Assembly: GCA_025084515.1 (NCBI GenBank) | Contig: JAJAGP010000568.1 | Span: 248,001-312,000 of the forward strand | DNA: 64,000 bases | DNA from: Ancistrus triradiatus | Lineage: Eukaryota; Chordata; Actinopteri; Siluriformes; Loricariidae | Direction of reading: 5' to 3' | Part shown: positions 22,801 to 34,521 of the stretch, piece by piece | Layout of the letters: each line of letters starts with the position of its first letter | Position numbering within the stretch: position 1 is the first letter of the stretch | Position numbers and translations under genes: made by a program | The notes under the pieces: model-generated | Databases searched by the model: none | Told to the model about the DNA's origin: nothing | The model's input: only the letters and a program-made list of their open reading frames with translations

Positions 22801-25800
22801 TCCTTGCCTAAACACTGGACTGAGATGAATTAAGACTAACATTTCCATTTAATTTACCAACATGTTTTATTCCATTACATATGGTGGTGTGTATCGAATT
22901 AGTAATTCGTAATTGGCCAATACTCAGAGCTTTGACATTAGTTTCAGATCAAAATTGTAACAGATGCATCAGAACATCCCTGATTTCATATATATTACAA
23001 TGTGCTATTTATATATTGCCATTCACTGCCCATGTTTTGCCCTGCATTTGTCTATAAGTTATGTAGGTCCTCAATGGTTGACCTTCAGCAACTGACCTTA
23101 TACACTACAATGTTCAGACACTTATAATGGCATATCAACAACTAACAAAACATGCACACACCATATATAACAATGAATCTTGCCAAGTGAGCATCTTGCA
23201 AGTGGCCTAACCTACCACACAGTGGCTCTCTTAACTAAATGCGCCGTTTGTCCTTCTGTTACATTTTTAAACACTACATGATCAATTCTTGCCCCAAGTT
23301 GACAGGAAGATGATAAGGCCCAGGGGCGAATGCAAGTCACATACTACAAAAAGGGGTACCTTCCCTCCTTTAATCTCCACAGCAAATAAAACAGCCAAGA
23401 CCAGCATATGTTGTGCTTTGGACACTGGCAGTAAGACCACTAGAGTTCACCAGCTAAACCACAACTGGATCAGCACTAACCAGACTAAACCATCTTGAAC
23501 CAATGTGGAACATAGTACTCATAGTCTTACCCACTGATCCAAAATGCAATGTTGCAGGTTCATGCCTTTCATCTGAAAGTACAAATTCATCCTTTCAAAA
23601 GGCATGCAGATAAGCTGCCGAAGAGCAGCAGTGATTTTTCATAGCGCAAGTTACACTACTGATTCCAGTTCAATAAATTCAGCAATACATTCATGCAAAT
23701 GACAATAACTGCTACACTCCTGCACCAAACAGCTAGCTAGTTGTTTGTCTGGTTTCCTACCCATCTAACAATAGAGATCCAAACAAATATTTGCTGTTAC
23801 TAGCCAATATTAGCTAGCCAAGTATGGCTATGGTATTGCTTTCACGCAGCGCATCAAGGGTAGTACTTTGCTACCTGTTCATTTTTAGCATATTTTTTGA
23901 TTGTCCAAACAGTTGCAAAACAATCACAATGAAGAAAAGCTACTTCCTCTTATTTGTAGGTGCAAACTACAGATTCCACACAATTTTCTCTGAGCTTTTA
24001 TTTAGTGATCACTCTGAAAACAAAGACAGTCAACCTAAGGAGTTTTTTGTTGTTGCTGTTCAAAAAAAAAGTTCACCATAAAGAAGAGAGTCAAGTTAAT
24101 TTTTTTGTATCCAAAGTCTGTGTTCCTACCTGTCAGCCAGGTCACAACAGTGGTGAAAAGCCAGTTTCATTGGCTAGATTTAAGCTTTAACAGTCACTAA
24201 TAACAGGCCCAAAGTACACTGCACCGCATTGCTTCAATGAAACTCAAGTCAACGCCAGCAGCTATAGTTTGGAGTCGTTTCCATAAAAGCTTGAGAGTTC
24301 CAACAGCTGTTGGTCGACTGAGTTGTACATAAGCTTTAGTGGCATATGAACCAGCCCTGGAAACATGTCTAATGCATTCCGCTCCTGTGGCTAACCACAG
24401 CTGTATTATATAACACCACAGCAGAGTTCTTGAACCCAACCACTGCTCTCCACTAGGCCCTTCAGAGACCTTTACAGCCCAAACCATCCCAAATTCACAT
24501 TTCCGGTACATTTTATTCCACCCACTAAAGGCTTTGACAGCCTCAGTGAACTGAATTCAGCACTTAACACAAACGTTTCTGTAAAGGTTCATACGCAACC
24601 TTTACAGACAACTCCTGGTCATGATTTAAAGATGACATGAAGAAAAGGAACAAGAAAACTGGTCACAAAAGGACTAGTGTTTTGTCAGTGCTTTCTTGAG
24701 GAGACAAAATCTGTCTGTGTTGTCACCAGGATAGCTGATAAAATAAATTATTGTGTGTATGTGTTGCTTGGCTCTGACCAAGTTTATCTGACACTTCAGC
24801 TCCTTTTGTTCAAGAAAGTGTCCCACTATCAATACTCACAATGAGAGTCATTTGGCGTTGGACAGAGGGTCCCTCTTCAGCAGAAAGAGGGGTCTTGTTC
24901 AAAGGGGATTTTAAAGAAGGGGGTACATAGAGGAGGCAATATCAACCCATATTGTGTCCAGGCGCATAGTAGGGTCTCTGTCCGCAAGCAGTCTTGACAA
25001 TGTAGAGAACTGTTTACCAATAAGGAGATACAGGAATGAGTCCAAGTCAGTGTCTTGGACATTTACCCATATTAGTCATTCCCCAGGCTCTCCAAGTTGT
25101 GGGCAGTTGGTTTTCACCATCCCTTGCATGCCCCGTATAACTGTCGCCTTGTAACCCACCTATATGTGAACTACCTAGATTCACACCAGTTTAGAAGAGA
25201 GTCAATTTCTGAAAACATCTTGACAAATTATGTTAGTAGTAACTACTAATAATAATGATTAAATGATAAGTAGTTGAACGTTTACTCCAACAAGTTAGTA
25301 GGTTTCATTCTTGGATAATGGGCACAAGCTTCGTTAACAAAAGCAAAAAAAACACATTTACACCATGTTTCTTGACCAATATGTTGATGCCTGAAGTATT
25401 CACACTTGTTTGAAAGGACTGATGAGCAGCGCTGCAGGTACACACAGACTCAAAACTACAAAACATACCCATGACCGCTTTCCTGTTTTCAGGAGGCCAC
25501 ACTACTACGTTGTAATAATAGAAAATTTGTTGGGTACAGGCCATTCTCACTACTCAACCCCTAAACTCTCTTAAATGGGAGAAAAGATGTATAATGGTGT
25601 ATACTTAAGAGGCTTGGGGTGGGCAAGGTGGAGTCTGTTAAAGCAGAACATTAGTAAAGATCTTGTTCTTGCAAGAACGGTCACTGTCCAATGAAAGCAC
25701 TAACTTTGCCTGCACAAACAGTTCTTTCATTGTTATTCCAAAATACACAGTGTATGATCTGCTGTTGCTATGCTACCAAGCCAGCGATAGCCCCAATCCA

Positions 25801-26159
25801 CTCACTACAGAAATGCTGTTTTGAAGGCTGACTGCTCTGGCCTCAACACAGGCAACCCTTTACAGCTCGCTGTCCACTTTTGATAAATTGCTAGCATAAA
25901 TGGGTGCCTTGTGTCTCATGTTTCCCTGTGTATCAATAGTAACCTCACGTTGTTACTTTAGTCACACCTGAGTGGTGTCATCATGGACATGGTGCCAGGT
26001 TACACAAGCCGTGAATTAAGCCTTTATCACACCAATATGAACACCATTCACACAGGCTAAACCTACCTCCTGTAAAAAACACATACAGAGGACAGAGCCT
26101 CCTCAGAATGGTTTCACAGTGCACTTTTGGGTTTTCTATGACAATTCTGTTGTGCTCTC

Positions 26160-26164
<5 letters not shown>
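22801..26164. other. Unassigned sequence
   Basis: 3.4 kb without recognised exons or repeats. The longest open frame (24197-24511, minus, 104 codons) has no recognisable domain. If the candidate first exon at 27466-28100 is real, this would lie in its first intron. Confidence 0.45.

Positions 26165-26219
<55 letters not shown>
26165..26219 (+). repeat. Compound (TA)n(CA)n microsatellite
   Basis: About 17 TA units pass directly into about 11 CA units. Confidence 0.97.
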
Positions 26220-26221
<2 letters not shown>

Positions 26222-26639
26222 GCTTGTTATGTAAATACTGCTGCACAACTTTTCGCACCATGACTCACGCCAGTGTTGGTGAGCTTCAAGTCATTGTCTA
26301 ATATTAAAAATAGATGTTGCTCTTTAAACATGGAAACACTCCATGTGATTAAAGAGCTGGCAATATACAATTCACTAATGTATATATCATTACATACATT
26401 TATATAATGTATACAAGATGCAGTTCTGGAAACAAAATAAAGAGAGACCACACATCTGCATGTATGGCAGCAATTCCATTCCAGGATATGATGAATTCCA
26501 ATCCTACTTAATGAGCTACTGATTAGGTGATCACCTGAACCAAACCTTATTTGAAGAAAAGTACAAGACACATGAAAGATGTGATTGGAAAGTTCAGAAA
26601 CCAATTTCAACTTAAAGAAATTAAAATCGTTTCTGTGTA

Positions 26640-26815
26640 TTATTAACAGAGGCATTTCCTTTGTTATTTTGACCAGTTGTCATTTACAGCGAATAAATGC
26701 TGCAAATAAACATTTATTTGGACTTTGTCAGTAATTTATAGAATAAAACAAAATGTTCCATTCACTCAAACACATACAAACAGTAAATAACAGAGAAACT
26801 GATTTTGTAGCACTC
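26640..26815 (+). mobile_element. Tc1-like terminal-repeat fragment
   Basis: 'gttattttgaccagttgtca', 'tttatagaataaaacaaaat' and 'cagagaaactgat' occur in the order expected for the long terminal repeat of a common fish Tc1-like element. Upstream 26440-26600 may belong to the same relic. The transposase is not preserved. Confidence 0.5.
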
Positions 26816-27465
26816 CTAGTTTGTTTTTTTCCAAAGCTGTATACACACAAACACACGTTTGTCCCTGGTAAGTGATTTGGATTATCAATGGAGGTTCATT
26901 AAAAGTTCCCAGACCTGTGAACTGCAAAGCCGACTTCAAGCTCAAAATGTATGAATTGGCTTGACCACATATGGAAAGTGAACCAACCAAATAATGTTTT
27001 AGCACAGGGTTACACTGGCCACTGTTTGGTTTACTGGGTTCCACACCTTTTAAATCAGTGTTTAAATACTGCTCTGTATGTGTATACATGTGAGCGTTAT
27101 ATATACACACACACACGACGCATGTATCGTATCGTGACAACATTGTGCGTTGACACTTGGTGACCTGTAGTGGGCGCTGTTTTGCTGAATAAGTTTAAGT
27201 GGGAGTAACGGGATGAGAGCTCTAATTTGTCCAGCAGGTGAATTTGAGTGTGCGCAATTAGACATTAAAAAGTAACAGAAACTTAACAGTAATTATGAAT
27301 AACGTGAATTGAGGTATACTTGCACGTCATGACTATTGTCTCTGCTGAGGTTCTAAACGTGAGGCTTTGCTACAAACACACTGCACTTCGAAAACATGTT
27401 TATAAAAACTTTACGAACCGGACGCTAACTGACAATAACAACAAAGTTTGTGGAGTACACTTTAC
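26816..27465. other. Unassigned sequence; putative intron start on the minus strand
   Basis: No repeat recognised. It lies directly downstream, on the minus strand, of a splice-donor-like junction at 27466/27465. Confidence 0.35.
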
Positions 27466-28100
27466 CTCTTGCTTGAACCCGCCAAGATACACGGGTTTAC
27501 TCCACGATCATCATTTCGTCCCAATCCCATCCAAAACATTAGTGATTTCCAAGATTGCGGGTCCGACACAGAAGTAGCGTTTTAAATCCAGAGGAAGCCA
27601 GAGAACTCCAAAACGAGAAGGCATTTCTCCCGGAGATCTGATGCTCAAACAAGCCCATTGATCCAGACTAAGATTCATCCGTTTAGTATATATAAATCCT
27701 CCGAGTTTGTCTGCAAGCAGTGACATGTATGCCAAACCATACTCTGGAAGTCATCCACGAGGCAAAATCCAAAATCCAAAGCTCTCCAGAACATCAATGC
27801 AGCGATATATAACAAACGTTTCCTCCACGTGCGCACCGCCTCCAGCAGCAAAACTCCAAACACTGACCAAGGTGGAAAAACAAGACTATCCTAAAAAGAC
27901 AACACTGAAAAGAGGAAGAAACTCGTAAAAGGTCACAAAATGTAGAAATCCAGACGATGTACGTAGTAATCCTGTAATTCCAGACTGACAGATCCAGCAG
28001 GACGCAGCGCTCCTCTGTTACTGCTGCTGCGCTCGAATGCAGCGCTCAGGAAATCCCTCTCATTACTGAGAGCAGCTGCACTTGAAGCCATCTGCCAAGT
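27466..28100 (-). other. Candidate non-coding first exon of an unidentified gene
   Basis: This block stands out from its surroundings. It is GC-richer, has many CpGs, contains no recognised repeat, and on the minus strand ends in 'caagag|gtaaag', a good splice-donor fit. No long frame crosses it. Several upstream-type ATGs open short frames of 62 and 74 codons (27675-27863 and 27511-27735). A five-codon frame starting ATGATGATC closes just before the donor. This fits a long 5' untranslated exon better than a coding exon. The upstream end at about 28050-28100 is a guess. I do not recognise the gene. A CpG-containing spacer without function is the main alternative. Confidence 0.4.
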
Positions 28101-28180
28101 TCACCTGACTCACGCGCGCACTGAATGCTGGGTTATGGAGTTTTTTTCACTACTGCAACGAGGAACGAAATTAACCACAC
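28000..28180 (-). promoter_or_regulatory. Candidate CpG-rich promoter region
   Basis: It contains 'caggacgcagcgctcctc', 'ctgctgcgctcgaatgcagc' and 'cacgcgcgcactgaatgctg', a local CpG concentration directly upstream (minus strand) of the candidate exon. I see no TATA box. The call rests on composition and position only. Confidence 0.3.
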
Positions 28181-28393
28181 ACCTCAGTTGACTAGAAATG
28201 AGTAAAGCACAGGGGCGTGTCTAGACTAGCCTACTTGACGTAATGGGGTAAACACACAATTTATAGGGGCACTATTTTTTATTGGTATTTGCCAATGAGT
28301 CGTAGGGACACCAGTGTGAGTAAAAATAAGCCTGATTTAACACTAAATGGGCATTAAACTGGCATGGATGAGAAATGAAGGATAAATCAACAC

Positions 28394-28394
<1 letters not shown>

Positions 28395-28425
<31 letters not shown>
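28395..28425 (-). repeat. (ATT)n microsatellite at a LINE 3' end
   Basis: About ten trinucleotide units (ATA/TTA phase). They directly follow the end of the minus-strand LINE, so this is probably its 3' tail. Confidence 0.9.
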
Positions 28426-28427
<2 letters not shown>

Positions 28428-28565
28428 CATTTTATTTTCAGCGCCTTTCCAACATCGCATGGACACTTACTGACTAAAAATATCTAGCATAAAATCTTAG
28501 ACACAAAAAGAGAAGCAAAAAGAAAAATACATATATTACACTACATAAAGAAATGGATTTTTTGG

Positions 28566-28787
28566 TTAACCATAAGACTGTGTAAACAGAAAAGTTTTAA
28601 GTTTTGACTTAAACACATTGACACTCTCAGAACATCTGATAATTTGAAGAAGAGCATTCCACAACCTAGGAACAGCACTGCTAATGAAACGATCACCAAC
28701 CGAAGACAGTTTAGTACGCAGAATGTTAAGAAGATCAGCGTCAACGGAATGAAGCATATGTGAAGGCTTATAGGCATGTAGCAACAC
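28566..28787 (-). pseudogene. L2-type LINE ORF2 C-terminal fragment
   Basis: A 73-codon frame reads YKPSHMLHSVDADLL, then VPRLWNALLQ, then VNVFKSKLKTFLF. This is the well-known C-terminal end of fish L2-clade reverse-transcriptase ORFs (YKPSRSLRS..., GPxLWNSLP, FKSxLKTHLF). In a full element this tail follows the endonuclease and reverse-transcriptase domains, both absent here. An overlapping frame at 28541-28777 is its shadow. It is a retrotransposon relic, not a host gene. Confidence 0.8.
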
Positions 28788-28844
28788 TAAAGACTTTTTA
28801 TTAATTGTATTTATTTTGTTTCTGCTAATGTAACCTCTCCATGA

Positions 28845-29199
28845 TCGAGCAAGGAGCTCGGCAATCCGGGAAGAGTTTGGAGTAGAACTGCTGCTCGTTC
28901 ATCTTGAGAGGAGCCAGTTGAGGTGATTCGGGCATCTGACAAGGATGTCTCCTGGACTCCTCCTACTAGAGATGTACCAGGAATGGCCAACTGGGAGGAG
29001 ACACCGGGTAGACCCAGGACTTGCTGGTGGGATTATATCTCCCAGCTTGCCTGCGAGCGGATGGGGATCCCCCAGGATGAGCTCGTAGAAGTTGCGGAGG
29101 ACAGAGATGCCTGGGCTTTTTTGCTTGCCCTGCTTCCACTGCGACCCTGAAATTGATTAGCGGAAAAGATGATGATGATGATGATGAGGATGATGATAA
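28845..29199 (+). mobile_element. RTE/Rex3-like LINE 3' end with GAT-rich tail
   Basis: It begins in 'gagctcggcaatccgggaag' and covers the C-terminal coding end of a non-LTR element. It ends in 'gattagcggaaaagatgatg' running into a (GAT)n repeat (29168-29198). Fish Rex3 elements end in short GATG-type repeats and are usually 5' truncated, which fits. The exact clade is from memory of the pattern. Confidence 0.65.
28881..29150 (+). pseudogene. RTE/Rex3-like ORF C-terminal fragment
   Basis: The first frame reads GVELLLVHLERSQLR, then a stop at 28924-28926 where the family has tryptophan (tgg to tga), then FGHLTRMSPG. After a frameshift the text continues as GRPRTCWWDYISQLA, then ERMGIPQDELVEVAED, and ends LLPLRP-stop. 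That order (LRWFGHL, GRPRTRW.DYI, WERLG.P) matches the C-terminus of RTE/Rex3-type retrotransposon proteins. One stop and at least one frameshift make it non-functional. Confidence 0.75.
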
Positions 29200-31554
29200 T
29201 GTAACTGATGCCTTTGCTAGTTTAATGAATGCTCTTTGCTTTAGTGCTCTAATATGTACTTTTGGTAAGTTATACAGTTATAAGTGGCTAGCCAAAACAT
29301 ATAGCTATGAGCTATCATTTCAGTGCCTGCAGGTCATACTCACACTATGGCTTGTTCCGTGCCAAAGCACTACTGTTCCCTCTCCCCACTCCCCCATGGG
29401 GTTGCACTCACACTGTGCTTAAGCATTCTGGGCCCGACCATGCTCACATCATCATGATGCTACTTTTGGGGGCTCTGTTAAGTTGCGCTTGCCAACTGAA
29501 CCCTGAACCGTGGCCGAGCCAGCCTCTTCAAGCAGGTCTGAGCATGGTTCAATGTACCACACCTGGCCACAGTAGTAGATCACACTAGTCAAACGTACTG
29601 CACTTGAAGGTCAAACGTGCTCAGGCTTGGTACAGATCGTCTAGTGCGTGTCCTGAAGTTCTGCTTAGCAACGCAGAATGAAATGGACTTTTTTTAATCG
29701 CTGTGACTTTAGTGAGCAACAGCAAAAATTTACTGGGTATAATAAAACAAAGCTGCAAAATATTTCTGAACCTATCAGTGTTGGAGTAACATGAGTAGTA
29801 AATCAGTATCTATGAGCTTTGGTCTTTAATATGAAATGTTGATATGGACTAGACTTTTATTTTCAGTTTTACAGGTTGCAATGCAGGTAAGATATTTTTC
29901 TAGTAGAGTTTAAGACAAACACTATATAGACAGGGTACAGAAACCTATAAATATGTCATATAGAGAGTAACTGGGCTTTCAGTACAACCCATTCTACTGC
30001 CACTGTTTGTCTATGGAGAATCCAGAAATGTATGGTTTATGTATGAATATTTTACCACTGAGTATTGCTGAAATAACAGAGCATAATAATTGCAAGGGAT
30101 GTCCACAAACTTTTGTCTAAATAGTGTAAATATCAAAGGAGGAGCAGGGGTTAGAATGAAACATTATTTTAGGGAAAAGGTTAAAGCACAGGACTACTGG
30201 ATTTATTTTAGTTCTAATTAAGATGAAGTAGTGATTAAGACATTTTTGGGAATGCTTCCTTCCTGTATATATTACCAGTATTTTATTTATAGTGTCAAGC
30301 TATGGATATTGGCCTTTGTTTTCAATTTGAGGTCAAAAAGGAACAAATGAAGGCCGCCTTTCTCAGGCATTTTGACATTTGGTGACATTTGTGCCATTAA
30401 ATTATTTTAAATGATGCATTTCTATTTGACTGTCTGTGTAAAATCCTTATCGACATGAACATCTCATAAAAATAACCTTTTTTCGGTCGTGCTTGGAGAG
30501 TGGTGGTTAGAATTATTTATTACAGCAGAGTCTGCGGCTTCATCTGAATTCAAGAAGTACAAGGGCAGCTATTTTATTTTCCTGAAAATAACACATGGCA
30601 ATTATCATGGAATGTACTAAGATTAATCATTCGACTGTAATCTTAGACTTGCTTGTTGTCTGTCTTTAGATACTACCTGCAAGAACCAACCCGAAAATGT
30701 GTTCTTAAACCTACTCAAAACATTACATTAATATTCACTTATTATTCACTAATAGCCTGCCTTACGTTGGTGTGTATTTAAATCGCAACTAATGTAATGT
30801 AACGCCAAGTAAAACTAAACAAAGCAGTTGTTTATGTTCATGTTACTTCTTTCAGTGTCATTGGACCATTAAGGGCACATGCCTATTATGAAAGAATGGT
30901 AATGCTATATAATGTTGCATGCAGCATGTTGCAGTTCTCACCACAGGAGGCCATAGCGTGTGAGCCTCTCGCCTAAACACTGTGGAGTAAGATCATTATC
31001 TGCTGTCGTAAGAGTGAGAGAGAATGGTGTCGGTGCTTTGAATCACCGTCTCATGAATGCTTTGCTTGTTTCTCTTACCTCACTCGTCTCACCCACCCCC
31101 AGGCGTGCTTTTTTATTTCAGGAATCTGAAGGTTTGAGTGCCACTCAAGGCGGAGTGTGAGAAAAAAGAGGAGTGGATTTCCAAAACTGGATTAGCAAAA
31201 ATGGCAGTACTGTTGAAAAATAGTAGTAAATCAAGGCAACTGGACATGTAAAATTGCCACTTAGACAAGGGATCGCATTATACCGTCAGATAAAAGAGAG
31301 AACCTTTCCCTGATAGTGGTTCTGAGCTTCATGTGGATAAACCAGTGTTTCTGTCTCACGGCAGCACTTAATAACGCGGACCTGTTCACCCTTTCCTCAC
31401 TGTAATGTTTAGATACATGTGGTTAGCCACACAACCACCACTTAGCCTGCATGATCAGGCCCTCAGCATTTGCCTTCCAGAGCATTAGGCCCATTTGAAA
31501 GGAGCTCTCCAATTCACTACTATTTATTTTGCATTGTCTCCAGTTGCAACCCCA
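29200..31554. other. Unassigned sequence
   Basis: No gene recognised. The GC-richer stretch at 29430-29650 has repeated 'ccgtggccgag' and 'ctgagc' wording that suggests an old dispersed repeat, but I cannot assign it. The rest is AT-rich. Confidence 0.45.
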
Positions 31555-31830
31555 AATCAGAAAAAAACTGAGACGGTATTGAAAATGCTCATTTAAAAAA
31601 TGCTATGTTCCTTACATTTACTTTGACTTTTATGTAATTGCATTACAAAGTATCATCTTTCATGAATACATTTGTACCAAATGATAGCTAGAGTTACCGG
31701 TTGAAATCACATCATTATTTAGTTTGTTTACCTCATTACTAGCCCTAAAATATTTTGTTTATTTACCAGATTTATAATGCTAGCTCAACTTTTTTTTGAA
31801 TGTGTGTTGCAGGCCTGAAATGCAAGAATG
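31555..31830. mobile_element. Mariner/Tc1-like family 'E', rearranged fragment
   Basis: 31555-31675 reads on the plus strand like the terminal region of family E ('caaccccaaatcagaaaaa', 'atttactttgacttttatgt'). 31695-31830 reads as the same family's 5' region on the minus strand ('gaaatcacatcattatttag', 'gttgcaggcctgaaatgca'). The two halves therefore face each other. There is no transposase frame. Confidence 0.6.
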
Positions 31831-31967
31831 TTTATAGCAACTAACCGCTTGCACCACCATGCTACCTAAACAAACCAAGGAAGCAGAATTGCTTAAAATC
31901 CATTCTTTAATTAGTTCAGTGCAGGCAGGAACAACTCTAGACAGGGTTAGACAACCGTAGACAACGC

Positions 31968-32100
31968 TAGACTCCATCATAGGGCACATACACTCACAGA
32001 CTCATACACACACTCACACACTAAGGGCACTTTAGAAAAATAGCCTAACATGCATGTCTTTGGAATGTGGGAGGAAACAGGAGGACTCGGAGTAAGCCCT
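31968..32100 (-). mobile_element. V-SINE fragment, minus strand
   Basis: 'actaagggcactttagaaaa' and 'catgcatgtctttggaatgt' are the inverse of the conserved V-SINE body seen at 20600-20700. The tRNA head is missing. Confidence 0.7.
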
Positions 32101-32474
32101 TTATCCATCATCCATAACCCCATGCATTTCTAATGCATCCTGATTATTTAGGGAAAACTAACAGACTGTGACTTCTTTCTAAGTCATTACACAAATAAAA
32201 TAGCAGCAAGCACTAAAACTCATTAAAACACTTCAGATTAAAGGCTGACCCTCCAAAACCAAAACACTGCCTTCCTAAGATTTACTACAGATTAGTAACA
32301 TGTTCTTATTATTGTAGTAAGGTAACGCTCGGGGAATAAGTTTTATAAACTATTACTATTGTTGTAATAATTCTTGTTGATGTTGTTGACATATATGATA
32401 ATTTAATAACTCTGAATGAACTAAAACATTTCTACACCCTTCTCTCTTAGTATTTCAAACAAAATAATAAAACC
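32101..32474. other. Unassigned AT-rich sequence
   Basis: No feature recognised. Confidence 0.5.
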
Positions 32475-32771
32475 AGGGTGGCATGGTGGTGCAGTGGCTA
32501 GCACAATCGCCTCACAGCTCCTGCATCCCTGGTTCGACCCCAACCTCGGAATCTGCCTGTGTGGAGTCTGCATGTCCTCCCCGTGGCCATGTGGGTTTAC
32601 TCTGGGTCCTCTGGGTCCTCAAAGTCATGCGTGTTAGGCTAATTGGTGTCTCTAAAGTGCCCTTAGTATGTAAGTGGGTGAGTGTATGTGTCCTATGAGG
32701 GAGTGGCACCAGCTTTCTCACGAACCTGACCAGGATTATAAGGATAAAAAAGTGAATGTATTAATGAATGA
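32475..32771 (+). mobile_element. DANA/HE1-type V-SINE, nearly full length
   Basis: Head 'agggtggcatggtggtgcag', box-B-like 'ggttcgacccc', conserved body ('catgtgggtttactctgggt', 'ctaaagtgcccttag') and a (GAAT)-type end. 'ctctgggtc' is locally duplicated. Confidence 0.8.
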
Positions 32772-33603
32772 GCTCTTACAAACAGAAATTGCACTTAAAA
32801 TTAAACAATATCAAAAGCAAGCTCAGCTTACTAATGTTGTAACATTAGAGTAATTTGAAATGCTCAAATAATAATTAAAGTTGTCAGCTGCTGATAACGT
32901 CACCTGATTATCCCATTGTTTGCTGCTTCAATGTCTTACTAAGTGACTAGAGTTTGCTACCAGCATAAACTGAGTGCAAAAAACAATACTAATCAATTGA
33001 AATATGACTGGATCTAACTGCTAAAATATATTAAAATAGTGCTGAAAATCAAAACTAAACAATCAGTGAATATCGGTGTAATGGAGATGGAGACTCTGAA
33101 AGACATTTTACCTCTTCCTGCACCTTACACATCCTTCTTATCAGTAAGAAAGTACACCCTGGGTTTATACAGAGATTTATTATTGGATCAATGTGTGAAT
33201 AAAGTCACTGTGAGACAGCAAAGGATACTTTACTATCTTCATTTCCATTCATGTACTTACAGCAAGTAATAGTTACTAGGAAGTAACCTGAGGGTAGAAC
33301 ACGGCACACCGTGCACACGTATTTCCTTGTAAATGTTTGTCTCTGTAGGCGCCTCACACACAACACACAGAAAGGCAAGAGAGTGTGAGCAAAGGGGAGA
33401 ACCAGAGAGAGCGCGAAAAAGAGAGAGTAAGCATGAAAGAATATTAAGGAACATCACTAAAATTGTGAGGAGTTATCTGAATATTCATATTTTCAGGAAC
33501 TAGGAACATTAGGATAATGTGCCTTGACTGTTCTTGTATTTTTGTTTCCTGTATGCTAATTATTCAACCATTGGTGATATATAGATTTACACTGATTATG
33601 CAG
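32772..33603. other. Unassigned AT-rich sequence
   Basis: No feature recognised. The purine-rich stretch at 33370-33440 is low complexity. Confidence 0.5.
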
Positions 33604-33850
33604 TACAGTGGTGCTGGTGGTTAGCATGGTCGACTAAGATTCCAACCTTGGACTCCACCTATGTGGACTTTACATGTCATTACCGTGTCCATTTGGGTTT
33701 ACTCCAGGTACTCTGGATTCCTCCCATATCCCAATGACATGTGTTAATTGGTCACTCTAAATTGGCCCAGTGTGAATGTGACTGACTGGTAACAATGTAG
33801 CCAATGTAGCCTGTCATGAATAGCCATTGCTACCAAAAGCGATGTTAGTG
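33604..33850 (+). mobile_element. V-SINE, diverged copy
   Basis: It carries 'gtggttagcatggt', 'catttgggtttactccaggt', 'ggtcactctaaattggccca' and the tail motif 'aatagccattgctaccaaaa'. The box-B region is mutated, so it is an older copy than that at 32475. Confidence 0.7.
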
Positions 33851-34013
33851 GTGTCCAATGTACGACCATAGGGCCAAATGTGGCCAATGGACAGATTTTA
33901 ATTGGCCCATGGCATCATGCTTAAGAATGCATTATTAGTGATCTGTTGGGACATTGCAATCTTTCCTTTCAACTGACAGTAGCAGCATTATGTAATTGAC
34001 TTAAGAACCACTT

Positions 34014-34163
34014 GGGGTGGCATGGTGGCTCGGTTGATAGCACTGCGAGAAGATCCTGGGTTTGATCCCAGGTGGAGCAATCTGGGTAATTTCTGTGTGG
34101 AGTTTGCATGTCCTGTCCGTGTGGGTTTACTCCCGGTGCTCCAGTTTCCGTCCACAGACATGA
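34014..34163 (+). mobile_element. V-SINE, 5' part of a split copy
   Basis: 'ggggtggcatggtggctcgg' head, box-B-like 'ggtttgatccc', and body to 'ccacagacatga'. The body then stops and resumes near 34368 after about 200 unrelated bases. Confidence 0.7.
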
Positions 34164-34367
34164 ATTAGCCATCCTATTATGTTCATTTGTCAGGAAAAGC
34201 AATGGAGTACCCTGTACTAATTTTACCTGGTGCATATTTTATAATTTCATATTATATCTTGATTACACTAATTAAGGCAAGCAGAAGAAGTTTCATACTT
34301 CTATTAATAGTTAAATACTTAACTATTTTTCCTAGATTTTCAAATTTCAAAATTACATAACAGGAGG

Positions 34368-34521
34368 GTTAGGTTAGCTGATACACTAAATTGGAATGAT
34401 CTGACTGTGTATATGAGACTAGCTTTGATATAACCTTGAGTGTTGACGTAACCTTGTGTCTGCTGTTGAATGGCCATTGATGCTGAAAAGTGATGTTAAA
34501 TAAACAAACTAAACAAACAAA
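34368..34521 (+). mobile_element. V-SINE, 3' part of a split copy
   Basis: It starts 'gttaggttagctgatacact' where the 5' part broke off, and ends 'gaatggccattgatgctgaa' and 'gatgttaaataaacaaac', the same 3' end as at 51770-51845. Confidence 0.65.

Larger units (their letters stand above)
28395..28830 (-). mobile_element. 5'-truncated L2-type LINE 3' end
   Basis: On the minus strand this holds the end of an ORF2-like frame, then a roughly 140-base 3' UTR ending in 'ggcgctgaaaataaaatgtg' and the (ATT)n tail. Heavy 5' truncation is typical of non-LTR retrotransposition. It lies back to back with the plus-strand RTE-like fragment that starts near 28845. Confidence 0.75.

Noticed and set aside
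24197..24511. 104-codon minus-strand open frame
   Set aside because: No family resemblance and no splice or promoter context that could be defended.
26227..26655. 142-codon minus-strand open frame
   Set aside because: It has no recognised domain and its upstream end overlaps a Tc1-like terminal-repeat fragment; probably chance within repeat-derived sequence.
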